A stretch of DNA of 37,288 nt from the NCBI GenBank assembly GCA_036507955.1, contig DATCIH010000120.1, positions 1 to 37,288 on the forward strand, read 5' to 3'. Positions 16,509 to 25,201 of this stretch are shown here, one piece after another. Position numbers and translations under genes: made by a program. Every line of letters begins with the position of its first letter. Within the stretch, counting starts at the first letter, position 1. This DNA is from DATCIH01 sp036507955. Lineage in GTDB: Bacteria > Bacillota > Clostridia > Clostridiales > Clostridiaceae. The notes under the pieces were generated by a model, which did no database searches, was not told where the DNA came from, and worked only from the letters and a program-made list of their open reading frames with translations.

Positions 16509-18206
16509 ATGATAAAAGTCCATAGACTTTCTTTTAGTTTTATATTAATACTGTGCATATTATCATCATATGGCTGTAATAAAATTGAAAAAGGAAAGAT
16601 GAGTAGTCAAATACATATAAATCAGCTAGGCTACAAAGTAAAGGACAAAAAGGAAGTAATATTTAATAATAATCCAGATAGCTTTAAGGTAATCAATTCA
16701 TCCAGTGGTAAGGTAGTCTTAGAAAAGAGTATATCAAAGGGTAAAAAGGATATCTCCTCAGGGGATGTGGTTTATTCTGGAGATTTCACTGAGGTAAACA
16801 CACCAGGAGAGTATTATATACAAACCTCTGATGGAAAATGCTCCTATGAATTTGCAATAGGAGATAAGGTTTATGATTCCATAAATAATGCTCTTATTAA
16901 GGGCCTTTACCTGCAAAGATGTGGAATGGCATTAGATAGTAAATATGCAGGGATATGGGCACATGATGCTTGTCATACTGCAAAGGCGGTTCTTTATACA
17001 GATGAAAGTGTGGAGCTTGATGTAAGTGGAGGGTGGCATGATGCAGGGGATTACGGGCTTTACACAGTAACTGCAGGTAAAACCTTAGCGGATATGCTCC
17101 TAGCATATGATTTTTTCCCTAACTCCTATAAATCAAAAATAAATATTCCGGGTAGTAGCTCCATACCAGACATATTAACAGAAGCGGAGTATGAGTTAAC
17201 ATGGCTATTTAAAATGCAAAGTCCAAGTGGTGGAGTATATCATAAAGTTACTACAGCAAGTTTCCCAGACTTTGTGATGCCCAACGTAGATTTGGGTACC
17301 CGGTATGTACTACCGGTATCCTCTACAGCTACCGGTGATTTTGCAGCGGTTATGGCCTTAGCCTCTAGGATATATGCTCCCTTTGATAAAGGTTTTTCTG
17401 ATAATTGCTTAACTGCAGCAAAAAAGGCTTGGGATTTCTTAAAGAGTAATCCGAGCCCTATATTATTTAAAAATCCTGAGAGAATTAGTACTGGAGAATA
17501 TGGAGATGATTCGGATATTGATGAAAGGTTTTGGGCAGCTTGTGAGCTTTTTAGAACTACAGGTGATTCTGAATATAATTATGAAGCAAAGGAATTAGGG
17601 AACAAGCTATCCGATTTTACAAGCTTTGGATGGCAGAATATGAGTGGATATGGAGCTACTGCTTATATGTTTGCAGAATCTACTTTAAGGAATCCTGACC
17701 TATATGCTAAGATTAAAATTAATTTTGCTATTATAGCAGATAAACTTGTGGAAACAAGTAGCCAGGATGGTTATAATGTAACCTTAGCTTCTAATGAATA
17801 TGTTTGGGGAAGCAATATGAACGTGTTAAATAATGCCATGCTACTTATTATTGCAGATAAGTTAAAGGCTACTACGAGCTATAAAGTGGTAGCAACAAAT
17901 CAATGGAATTACATATTCGGTTTAAATTCCTTAAATAAAAGCTTTGTAACAGGTTTTGGGGATAATTCTGTAAAGCACCCTCACCATAGGCCTTCTGAAA
18001 GCGGAGAAGTAAACAAACCGGTTCCAGGGCTAATAGCAGGGGGTCCCAATAGTGGACTACAAGATGACATAGCAAAATCTCAGCTTGGAGGAGAACCAGC
18101 TGCTAAATGCTATTTAGATGATTCTAGTGCATACTCATTAAATGAAATATGTATATGTTGGAATTCACCTGGTATTTTTGTATCAGGCTTTGTAAACAGT
18201 AATTAG
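16509..18206 (+). CDS. Family GH9 glycoside hydrolase (cellulase), lipoprotein
   Basis: Surface-anchored beta-glucanase, 565 residues. ATG 16509 is chosen because GGGGAG lies 10 bases upstream; the upstream ATG at 16491 overlaps that site. Residues 1-20 are a signal peptide with a lipobox-like SSYGC, so the cysteine would be lipidated. About 35-115 is the immunoglobulin-like domain found before GH9 catalytic domains (HINQLGYKVKDKKEVIF). The GH9 (alpha/alpha)6 barrel follows, with DAGD at 178-181 (catalytic base), HPHHRPS at 490-496, the GGPNSGLQDD segment, and catalytic acid E546 in NEICICWNSP. No dockerin or carbohydrate-binding module is seen. It probably trims cello-oligosaccharides or mixed-linked glucan at the cell surface. 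Confidence 0.93.
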   Translation: MIKVHRLSFSFILILCILSSYGCNKIEKGKMSSQIHINQLGYKVKDKKEVIFNNNPDSFKVINSSSGKVVLEKSISKGKKDISSGDVVYSGDFTEVNTPGEYYIQTSDGKCSYEFAIGDKVYDSINNALIKGLYLQRCGMALDSKYAGIWAHDACHTAKAVLYTDESVELDVSGGWHDAGDYGLYTVTAGKTLADMLLAYDFFPNSYKSKINIPGSSSIPDILTEAEYELTWLFKMQSPSGGVYHKVTTASFPDFVMPNVDLGTRYVLPVSSTATGDFAAVMALASRIYAPFDKGFSDNCLTAAKKAWDFLKSNPSPILFKNPERISTGEYGDDSDIDERFWAACELFRTTGDSEYNYEAKELGNKLSDFTSFGWQNMSGYGATAYMFAESTLRNPDLYAKIKINFAIIADKLVETSSQDGYNVTLASNEYVWGSNMNVLNNAMLLIIADKLKATTSYKVVATNQWNYIFGLNSLNKSFVTGFGDNSVKHPHHRPSESGEVNKPVPGLIAGGPNSGLQDDIAKSQLGGEPAAKCYLDDSSAYSLNEICICWNSPGIFVSGFVNSN

Positions 18207-18213
18207 AAATATT

Positions 18214-18254
18214 AAAGGGGGAGTTGCACAATTAAATTGTGCAACTCCCCCTTT
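18214..18254. terminator. Strong bidirectional terminator
   Basis: An 18-20 bp perfect stem (18214-18233 with 18235-18254) with A-tract and T-tract flanks, between the convergent cellulase and MFS genes. It serves both strands. Confidence 0.95.
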
Positions 18255-18256
18255 GA

Positions 18257-19519
18257 TTATTTGATTAAAGCTCTTGAAGTATGCTTTATTACTCTCAATT
18301 TAGTACTTAAGATAGTGGTAGTTATGCCAATAATTACAGCTAAGACTACCAATGGTGTAAAACCTAGCTTTTCGATAACCAAACCAGCAAAATAGCTTGC
18401 TATAGCGAGCGGACATAATATTACCGAATTAAGGATAATATATTCAATTCTATTTTGTTCTCCTACCACGTCTAATAAGTAATTAGTGTAACCAAGCCAA
18501 CCGCAACCTTTTGCACCTACCAGTATACAAACCAAACACATCAAAGGGAAAGTTAAAGGAATGGACTTAAATATGATACAAAATAGAGTTATAGATGATA
18601 AGGTCAAGCCTACAATCTCTACAATTAATATTACATTTCTATTCCCAAACTTATGACTAATATTACCCAGCAATATACCTCCTATGGCTGTCCCCAATAC
18701 CTGAAATACTATAAGAGTGGATACTTGATATGCATTAAAGCCAAGTATGTTTTTTGTTAAAACTATTATAAAGGGTAATAATAAATCCCCAAATTTTGAA
18801 ATAGCTTGTATAAAGTTCATATATTTATAATTCGAATTTTTATTTAAAAAGCTTGGAAGAATAACAAAATAATTTACTACAGAAACTTTAGCTTCACTTA
18901 TTTTTCTTGGCACATCTCTAACTGGAACAATTGTTAAAGCCGAGCATAACAGTATTATACCCCCCATTGCAAATATTAGAGTATAGCGTAGATTATTATT
19001 TATATGGTTATTATCTAATATTAGTTTTATTATATAACTACAAAAGAAAGAAGTTATTCCACCTATAAATTGTTGAAGCCCATGGAGTTGACCTCTTCTA
19101 TTTCCTGAAATTGTCCTTCCAAAAATATCTGACCAGGCAACAGAGGATATTCCATTTATGGACCAGAAAGCACAATATAGAATTAAGAAAGAACTAAAAA
19201 TAAATAAAGGATTTTTAGAAAAAAGCAATACAGGAATCATAAGAAGGGGCAATGGCCTAGATATAAGCAAAGTTATATGTAAGAATCTTGCCATATCCTT
19301 AGTTTTAGAAACAAAGGGACCAAAAAGTAATCTAGGAAGTAATTTTGAAACTGCAAGAAGTGTTATAAAGAGTCCAAGGAGCTGCATGCTGCCAGTATAT
19401 GCATCAACAAATATAGGGAGTACAGTGCTTTCGCCTATAAAAGCCAGACCTAAAAAAAATAAGGATCCTTCCATTGTCATATGGATAAAATTTTTGTTGC
19501 TTAACTTTTTATCGATCAT
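18257..19519 (-). CDS. MFS transporter
   Basis: Major facilitator superfamily permease, 420 residues with about 12 membrane helices in two halves (roughly 15-185 and 220-405). The loop GPFVSKTKDMARFL after helix 2 and ISHKFGNRNVIL in the second half are the positions of the family loop motif. The start has GGGGGA upstream on the minus strand. It is convergent with the GH9 cellulase and divergent from the CBS gene, and has its own palindrome upstream. The cellulase next door suggests a sugar or oligosaccharide, and it is the only transporter near the sugar-acid cluster, but drug export cannot be excluded. Confidence 0.85.
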   Translation of the reverse strand: MIDKKLSNKNFIHMTMEGSLFFLGLAFIGESTVLPIFVDAYTGSMQLLGLFITLLAVSKLLPRLLFGPFVSKTKDMARFLHITLLISRPLPLLMIPVLLFSKNPLFIFSSFLILYCAFWSINGISSVAWSDIFGRTISGNRRGQLHGLQQFIGGITSFFCSYIIKLILDNNHINNNLRYTLIFAMGGIILLCSALTIVPVRDVPRKISEAKVSVVNYFVILPSFLNKNSNYKYMNFIQAISKFGDLLLPFIIVLTKNILGFNAYQVSTLIVFQVLGTAIGGILLGNISHKFGNRNVILIVEIVGLTLSSITLFCIIFKSIPLTFPLMCLVCILVGAKGCGWLGYTNYLLDVVGEQNRIEYIILNSVILCPLAIASYFAGLVIEKLGFTPLVVLAVIIGITTTILSTKLRVIKHTSRALIK

Positions 19520-19552
19520 AGTTTATTCCCCCAGTGGTGCATGATATTAACC

Positions 19553-19578
19553 CTTATTAATGTATTATAATTAATAAG
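19553..19578. promoter_or_regulatory. Palindrome upstream of the MFS gene
   Basis: CTTATTAAT-GTATTATA-ATTAATAAG, perfect 9-bp arms around 8 bases, 34 bases before the MFS start. A repressor-site candidate; being AT-rich, chance is possible. Confidence 0.5.
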
Positions 19579-19657
19579 AAAGATTTAGTAAATGTCTTAT
19601 GTTATAAAGTTATAGTATTTTTTAGTTAATATTCATATAAAATTAATATATTTATTA

Positions 19658-19686
19658 TTGTATTAGGTGAGTCATTTAGTTATAAT
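19658..19686 (+). promoter_or_regulatory. Promoter of the CBS-domain gene
   Basis: TTGTAT (19658-19663), 17-base spacer, TATAAT (19681-19686), about 57 bases before the start codon. Confidence 0.7.
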
Positions 19687-19743
19687 TATATATGTAAAAG
19701 GGAATACAAAAATTATATTACTTCAGGGGAAGGAAGGTTCAGC

Positions 19744-20166
19744 ATGAATATTGCATTTTTTTTGACGCCTAAAAGGGAGATCATTTATGAAAGTATGAAT
19801 ACCACCATGAGGCAAACCTTAGAAAGAATGGAATACCATAGATATACAGCAGTTCCTATTTTAGATGGAGAGGGTAAATATGTAGGAACCTTAACACAAG
19901 GAGATCTATTATGGAAGCTGAAAAATAATCCGGAAATTACTTTTAAGAATTTAAACAAGATCCGAGTTCAGGATATAACTATGAGTGTTGTAAATAATCC
20001 AGTTCGTATAGATTCAAACATGGAAGATTTATTTTCTATAGCTGTAAGCCAAAATTTTATTCCAGTGGTGGATGATAATAATATATTTATAGGAATAATA
20101 AAACGAAGTGTAATAATGAATTATTGCTATGAGATGTTATTTAAAAAGACGGCAAAAGAAGCCTAA
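19744..20166 (+). CDS. Two-CBS-domain protein
   Basis: 140-residue cytosolic protein made of a pair of CBS domains: about 10-60 (MRQTLERMEYHRYTAVPILDGE through GTLTQGDLLWKL) and about 75-135 (VQDITMSVVNNPVRI through GIIKRSVIMNYC). CBS pairs bind adenine nucleotides and act as energy or second-messenger sensors, alone or with a partner. No effector domain is attached. AAGGAAGG lies about 7 bases before the ATG. It is a single-gene unit with its own promoter and terminator. Confidence 0.9.
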   Translation: MNIAFFLTPKREIIYESMNTTMRQTLERMEYHRYTAVPILDGEGKYVGTLTQGDLLWKLKNNPEITFKNLNKIRVQDITMSVVNNPVRIDSNMEDLFSIAVSQNFIPVVDDNNIFIGIIKRSVIMNYCYEMLFKKTAKEA

Positions 20167-20206
20167 CAATATTTAATACTAAGTATATACTTAGAAAAAT
20201 AATATA

Positions 20207-20250
20207 AAAACAGTGATACTATTGCTATGTGGCAGCGGTGTCACTGTTTT
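20207..20250 (+). terminator. Terminator after the CBS gene
   Basis: AAAACAGTGATAC (20207-20219) pairs with GTGTCACTGTTTT (20238-20250), one T-G wobble, 18-base loop, then a T-rich tail. Confidence 0.8.
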
Positions 20251-20359
20251 TATTATTTTTTGAAAACATAAACTACCTCATCCAGACAAAATGTAGTAAA
20301 CTATACTTAGACTTTAAGATTAAATCTAATTTAATCTAAAATAAAATTGAAGGTGCAAA

Positions 20360-21745
20360 ATGAGTTTGAAAACAACCTATCAGTATTCTTTTTTCGTGTA
20401 CCCTTTTTTGGTGACGCATGGAAGATATAAGGACTTTATTAGCAAGTTTTTAAAGGATGAACAAACCTGGGACTTTAAGTTATTAGAGGATACAGATGAG
20501 TTGGATACCCATGCTTATTTTCTACCATATGTTAAGAAATTCTTATTTCCAACCTTATATTGGTCAAAGGAGTATAAAGACAGATATAAGTCTTTAAAAA
20601 TTGAAAAAAAGATTGATATTATAAGTAGTCTTACTTGTACTAAATTTGACTACAAGCTTAAAAGTGACAGTAAAAATTATAAGCTTAATAAAAAAGGGAT
20701 AAGTTTCAACATAAATAACATAGAGTTAATTTGTTTTGATGCAGGTATCTGCTTTTTAATCCTAAAAACTAAATTAAATGGAGATATAATAAATTCAGGG
20801 GATATATTAGATTTTAATTATAAGTTTAGAACAATTAATCCAAGATATCAAAGAAAGAAGAAGACTGAAGGCATCTTTGTATTGAACGACGAATTTTCAG
20901 AGGTTGAGGATCTTTCAAGCTTTATTGATAATTTATTATACGGTTATGAAGATTTAGAAGCTGAAAATATTTATTTTGATCGATTATTCACTTATGCTTA
21001 TATGTGCCTAGATAAAAGCGAATGGAATGAAGAAAGAGAACTAAATGAAATCATCAATGAATTTTACAAATTTCAATATGTGTTGCCAAACAGTTTTGAT
21101 TCTACCTTTGATCAAGATTTTAAAGGAATGAAGGATAATACATATTCCAGATGGAAATATTCCATATATGGATTTTCAAGAGAATCTGGTGTTGTTTTTG
21201 CTTCCGACAAGGAAAATTTTAATATAGAAAAGCTTCCATTATATTATGAAAGTATGTACTTTTATGTATTTTTATTGGCGTTTTATCAGCGAATAGCATT
21301 GATACTTTTTTCTCAGGAGTTAATGAATAGTGGAAGAAATAAAATAGATGATTTAAAGGAAAGATTTACTAAATTCACCCATTTTAGCTGGTTCAGTCAG
21401 ATTACAAATTCTGAACAGGGTATGGATATATGGAAAAAATGGCAAAAGGCTTTTGACTTACCTGAGCTTTTTGATGAGGTACAAAAGGAGTATTCGGAAT
21501 TTTACGATTACACTGTAGCCAAGGGCCAAGAGAAAATTAATTCGCTTCTTATTGTTATATACATAATTAGCCTTATTTTTTCTGGAATGATTCTGCTTGC
21601 TGATTTTAAAATAGTAGATGGGAATAATAACTATGCAAAAATATTTCTTGTAGGGATGATAATTATAACGGCTGGATTATATCCTTTGCTTTTACTTTTT
21701 AAGCTTATTAGTAAAGAAATCTTTAAAATTATCAAAAACATCTGA
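20360..21745 (+). CDS. Unknown protein with two C-terminal membrane helices
   Basis: I do not recognise the family. 461 residues: a soluble, aromatic- and charge-rich region of about 390 residues with no signal peptide, then two membrane helices (about 396-416 and 430-453) joined by a short loop, with a lysine-rich end. A large cytosolic body plus two C-terminal helices resembles the CorA metal-channel layout, but the GMN signature between the helices is absent. The motif YEDLEAENIYFDRLFTYAYMC and a late helical stretch with RIALILFSQELMN are visible. GAAGGTG precedes the ATG. It is preceded by a terminator and followed after 92 bases by the cyclase gene. Confidence 0.8.
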   Translation: MSLKTTYQYSFFVYPFLVTHGRYKDFISKFLKDEQTWDFKLLEDTDELDTHAYFLPYVKKFLFPTLYWSKEYKDRYKSLKIEKKIDIISSLTCTKFDYKLKSDSKNYKLNKKGISFNINNIELICFDAGICFLILKTKLNGDIINSGDILDFNYKFRTINPRYQRKKKTEGIFVLNDEFSEVEDLSSFIDNLLYGYEDLEAENIYFDRLFTYAYMCLDKSEWNEERELNEIINEFYKFQYVLPNSFDSTFDQDFKGMKDNTYSRWKYSIYGFSRESGVVFASDKENFNIEKLPLYYESMYFYVFLLAFYQRIALILFSQELMNSGRNKIDDLKERFTKFTHFSWFSQITNSEQGMDIWKKWQKAFDLPELFDEVQKEYSEFYDYTVAKGQEKINSLLIVIYIISLIFSGMILLADFKIVDGNNNYAKIFLVGMIIITAGLYPLLLLFKLISKEIFKIIKNI

Positions 21746-21837
21746 AGCTTACTATATTTAGGTTGAATTATATTTCATATATTGTTATAATCTACATTAA
21801 ACTTCTATTTATTTACAATGAATTTCAGGGGGGAAAG

Positions 21838-23904
21838 ATGAAATTACTTCCTTATCTATCCTTAATAGCTGCAATTTTTTATATATTAGTAGGTATTTAT
21901 ATTTTTTTAGAGAATTCTAAGCAAAGAATCTCTAGACTTTGGCTTTTTTTGTGTTTTTCTTTAGGGATCATATCCTTTTTTGATGTATATCTATATCAAA
22001 GCGAAACAAGTATAAAGGGCTTTTTAGCTGTTATTTGTAATGGAGGAATATATTTAGTTTTCCCATTAATACTACAGCTCTTATTTGCTGAGTATTTTGG
22101 TAAATTTAAACATAGGTATTCCTATGCTTTTTTATATTTACCAGCTGTAATAATGGTTATTAACTGGATAAGTATTTCTAACTCGAATTTTAATTTGTCA
22201 ATTAAAATAAATCAAATAAGCATTATAATTGCAATCGTTATTTGGGCAACGTACTCTTTTATTTATTATTTATTATTATTTTTAGGTTTTAAGAATGTTA
22301 AAAAAGTAAAGATAAGAAAACAAATTAAAACCTTATTCATATCTGGGATAGTAGGTACATTGGCTTTAACAGTTAATATTGGTTTTACAATTATGTCTGA
22401 TTTTAAAATACCAATTTTGGATAATTTAACGCTTTTATCTTGGTTCCTAGGGGTAGGCATTGCTAAGTATAAATATAAATTTCTAAGTAAAGATGATGTT
22501 ATAAATCCAGAACTAATATTGGATAATGTAACGGATTTAATAATAGTAACAGATAGTAATGGTAGGATAGTAAATATTAATTCTAGAGCTCAGGAGGTTT
22601 TGGATTATGAGCAAGAAGAAGTTTATGGAAAGGATTTGGACTTTTTATTTAATAGTGAACTAGGAAGATTTATTTTCCCATTAATAGATAAAGCAGAGAA
22701 ACATTATTTCAAAAAAGAACTTAACATTATGACAAAGAGAGGGGTAGAGATACCTGTGAGCTTCATAGGCTCAAAAATTCAAGATAAGTTAATGGACAAC
22801 CTAGGAATTTTGATTATTTGTCAGGATATAAGCACTATTAAAAAGTTGGAAAGGGAAATAGCAGATAGAATAAATGAAGAAAAGGCCTTAAGATATCATG
22901 GTATGCATGATGCACTTACAGGTATATATAATAGAGGCTATTTTGAAAATGAGATCGATAAGTTGACTAAGCTTGAGTATTTTCCTGTTTGTATAATATT
23001 ATGTGATGTGGATGGACTTAAATTAATAAATGACACTATGGGACACAGTAAGGGTGATGTACTACTTACTTTAGCGGCTAAGGTTCTAGAACAATCCGTA
23101 TCTGACCAGGATGTAGTTTGTAGAATCGGTGGAGATGAGTTTGCAGTTATATTAACAAATACAAGTGAAGAGGATATAGCAAAAAAGGTTGAAAATATAA
23201 TTGAGTTTTCAAGACTATATAATGCAGATTATAAGCAACTGTATTTAAGTTTATCTATAGGCTATTCAATTGCTTGGGATACCACCAAGGAAATAAGCGA
23301 TATATTTAGAGAAGCAGACAATAATATGTATAGGGAAAAGCTAGGACATAGTCTTGCCGTGAGAAATAGAATTGTACAGGCTCTGATAAAAAATCTTGAC
23401 ACAAGAGATTTCGTTAATTTAGGCCATGTGGATAGATTAAAGAAGCATTGTGGTGACTTAGCAAGGCTTATTGGATTAAATGGCAGAGAATTAAATGATA
23501 TAGAGCTTTTAGCCTCTTTTCATGATATAGGAAAAGTTGGTATTTCTGATGACATACTCTTTAAAGAGGATTCTTTAACGCAGGAAGAGAGAAATGAGAT
23601 AAGACGACATAGTGAAATAGGCTATAGAATAGCACAATCTTCCCCAGAAATATCCCATATAGCTAGCTGTATATTAAAGCATCACGAATGGTGGGATGGA
23701 AACGGCTACCCTTTAGGTTTAAAGGGAGAAGAAATACCAATTCAGTCTAGAATTATTGCAATTGCAGATGCCTTTGATGCTATGACTTCAGAAAGACCTT
23801 ATAGAAAAATAATATCTGAGAGCGCTGCAAAAGAGGAAATTAATAGATTGGCAGGAACTCAATTTGATCCAGGGTTGGTTGGCAAGTTTATAAGTATTTT
23901 ATAA
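21838..23904 (+). CDS. Membrane GGDEF / HD-GYP cyclic-di-GMP enzyme
   Basis: Bifunctional-type cyclic-di-GMP protein, 688 residues from ATG 21838, which has AGGGGGG upstream; the frame to 21763 lacks a site. Order: about seven membrane helices (1-215), a PAS domain (about 225-345), GGDEF (about 365-510, intact GGDEF at 431-435) and HD-GYP (about 515-688, with H562/D563, HHEWWDGNGYP at 615-625). All catalytic residues for making and degrading cyclic-di-GMP appear present. The RxxD feedback-inhibition site five residues before GGDEF is lost (SDQD). The membrane and PAS parts probably sense a small ligand. Likely target processes are motility or surface attachment. Confidence 0.95.
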   Translation: MKLLPYLSLIAAIFYILVGIYIFLENSKQRISRLWLFLCFSLGIISFFDVYLYQSETSIKGFLAVICNGGIYLVFPLILQLLFAEYFGKFKHRYSYAFLYLPAVIMVINWISISNSNFNLSIKINQISIIIAIVIWATYSFIYYLLLFLGFKNVKKVKIRKQIKTLFISGIVGTLALTVNIGFTIMSDFKIPILDNLTLLSWFLGVGIAKYKYKFLSKDDVINPELILDNVTDLIIVTDSNGRIVNINSRAQEVLDYEQEEVYGKDLDFLFNSELGRFIFPLIDKAEKHYFKKELNIMTKRGVEIPVSFIGSKIQDKLMDNLGILIICQDISTIKKLEREIADRINEEKALRYHGMHDALTGIYNRGYFENEIDKLTKLEYFPVCIILCDVDGLKLINDTMGHSKGDVLLTLAAKVLEQSVSDQDVVCRIGGDEFAVILTNTSEEDIAKKVENIIEFSRLYNADYKQLYLSLSIGYSIAWDTTKEISDIFREADNNMYREKLGHSLAVRNRIVQALIKNLDTRDFVNLGHVDRLKKHCGDLARLIGLNGRELNDIELLASFHDIGKVGISDDILFKEDSLTQEERNEIRRHSEIGYRIAQSSPEISHIASCILKHHEWWDGNGYPLGLKGEEIPIQSRIIAIADAFDAMTSERPYRKIISESAAKEEINRLAGTQFDPGLVGKFISIL

Positions 23905-23909
23905 TTAAT

Positions 23910-23929
23910 GGGTAGCTTTATAGCTACCC
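23910..23929 (+). terminator. Hairpin after the cyclase gene
   Basis: GGGTAGCT (23910-23917) pairs with 23922-23929, loop TTAT. The following tail is only moderately T-rich. A TATAAT at 23956-23961 probably belongs to the next gene. Confidence 0.6.
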
Positions 23930-23995
23930 TATTTAGTGTACACATTAAAAAGTGTTATAATGTAACAAAACATAATATAAGGGGCGCATATATTT

Positions 23996-25192
23996 ATGAA
24001 TTTACAGAAGGAAATATTAGATAAAGCAGAAGAAATAAAACAAGAAATAATAGATATCCGAAGAAGGATTCATGCTTATCCTGAGATAGGACTAGAAGAG
24101 TATGTTACCGCTAAATTTATTTCAGATAAATTAAAGGAACTTGGACTCCAGGTTAAAACAGGTGTAGGCCATACAGGTGTAGTTGGATTACTTATGGGGA
24201 AAAATCCAGGTAAAACTATCCTTCTTAGAGCAGATATGGATTGTCTTAAATTAGAGGAGAAAAATGAGGTAAGCTTTAAATCCACAAGGCCTGGTTTAAT
24301 GCATGCCTGTGGCCATGATGGACATGTGGCTTGGCTTTTAGGTGCTGCCATAATACTAACTGAATTAAAAAAACATATTAATGGTAATATAAAATTTGTT
24401 TTTCAACCAAGTGAGGAAAATGCTACTGGAGCAGCTGAAATGATAAAGGATGGAGTACTTGAAAACCCAAAGGTTGATTATGCATTAGGTGCACATGTAT
24501 GGCCCACTCTTCCTTCGGGTAAAATTGGCATGAAAAAAGGTGCCATTATGGCTGCTACAGCTTTTTTCAGAATAATAATTCATGGGAAAGGTGCTCATGC
24601 AGCTTCGCCCCATATTTCTATCGATCCTATATCACTTGGGGTACAAATATATACTGGGCTCCAGTTAATTGTGAGTAGAAGACTTGATCCTTTAGAGGCG
24701 GCAGTTTTAACCATAGGAAAATTTGAAGCTGGGACTGCTAATAACATAATACCTGACAATGCTATCCTAGAGGGCACAGTTAGAAGCCTAGCTCCTTATT
24801 TAAGCGAGAAGATAAATGCTATGATGGAGGAAGTTATAAAGGGAATATGCGACGCAAACGGAGCAATGTATGAATTTATTTATGATGAATATCATCCTGT
24901 ATTAGTTAATGATCCAAAGGTAATTGATGCTTTGATGGAGGCCACAGTGGAACTATTAGGTGAGGAAAGTCTTGTAAGGCTAGATAAAGGAAGTATGGCA
25001 GGGGAGGATTTCTCAGCATTTTTACAGACAACTAAGGGGGCTTATATATGGATAGGAAATGAAAATGCCGACCTAGGTACAGATAAACCCTTGCATAGTA
25101 GCAATTTTAATATAGATGAGGATATATTGCCTATTGCGGCTGCGGCCTTAGCTTATATGTCCATAGCTTTACTAAATAAAATTAACCTCTAG
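23996..25192 (+). CDS. M20-family metallo-amidohydrolase
   Basis: Zinc/manganese amidohydrolase of the M20D (N-acyl-amino-acid/IAA-conjugate hydrolase) type, 398 residues. It has RRIHAYPEIGLEEY near residue 30, LRADMDCLKLEE at about 79-90, the metal site MHACGHDGH at about 102-110, PSEEN at about 138, and H in GAHVWPTLPSGKIG. The dimerisation insert begins near GKGAHAASPH. The C-terminal metal site GSMAGEDFSAF is intact. No signal peptide. GGGGCGCATATATTT lies before the ATG. It ends 9 bases before ftsH, suggesting one transcript. Substrate is an N-acylated amino acid or small peptide. Confidence 0.93.
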   Translation: MNLQKEILDKAEEIKQEIIDIRRRIHAYPEIGLEEYVTAKFISDKLKELGLQVKTGVGHTGVVGLLMGKNPGKTILLRADMDCLKLEEKNEVSFKSTRPGLMHACGHDGHVAWLLGAAIILTELKKHINGNIKFVFQPSEENATGAAEMIKDGVLENPKVDYALGAHVWPTLPSGKIGMKKGAIMAATAFFRIIIHGKGAHAASPHISIDPISLGVQIYTGLQLIVSRRLDPLEAAVLTIGKFEAGTANNIIPDNAILEGTVRSLAPYLSEKINAMMEEVIKGICDANGAMYEFIYDEYHPVLVNDPKVIDALMEATVELLGEESLVRLDKGSMAGEDFSAFLQTTKGAYIWIGNENADLGTDKPLHSSNFNIDEDILPIAAAALAYMSIALLNKINL

Positions 25193-25201
25193 GAGTAATA
25201 T

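Noticed and set aside
18257..19519. MFS gene as part of the IclR regulon
   Set aside because: No ATTTCA-N5-TGAAAT site was found upstream; it has a different palindrome.
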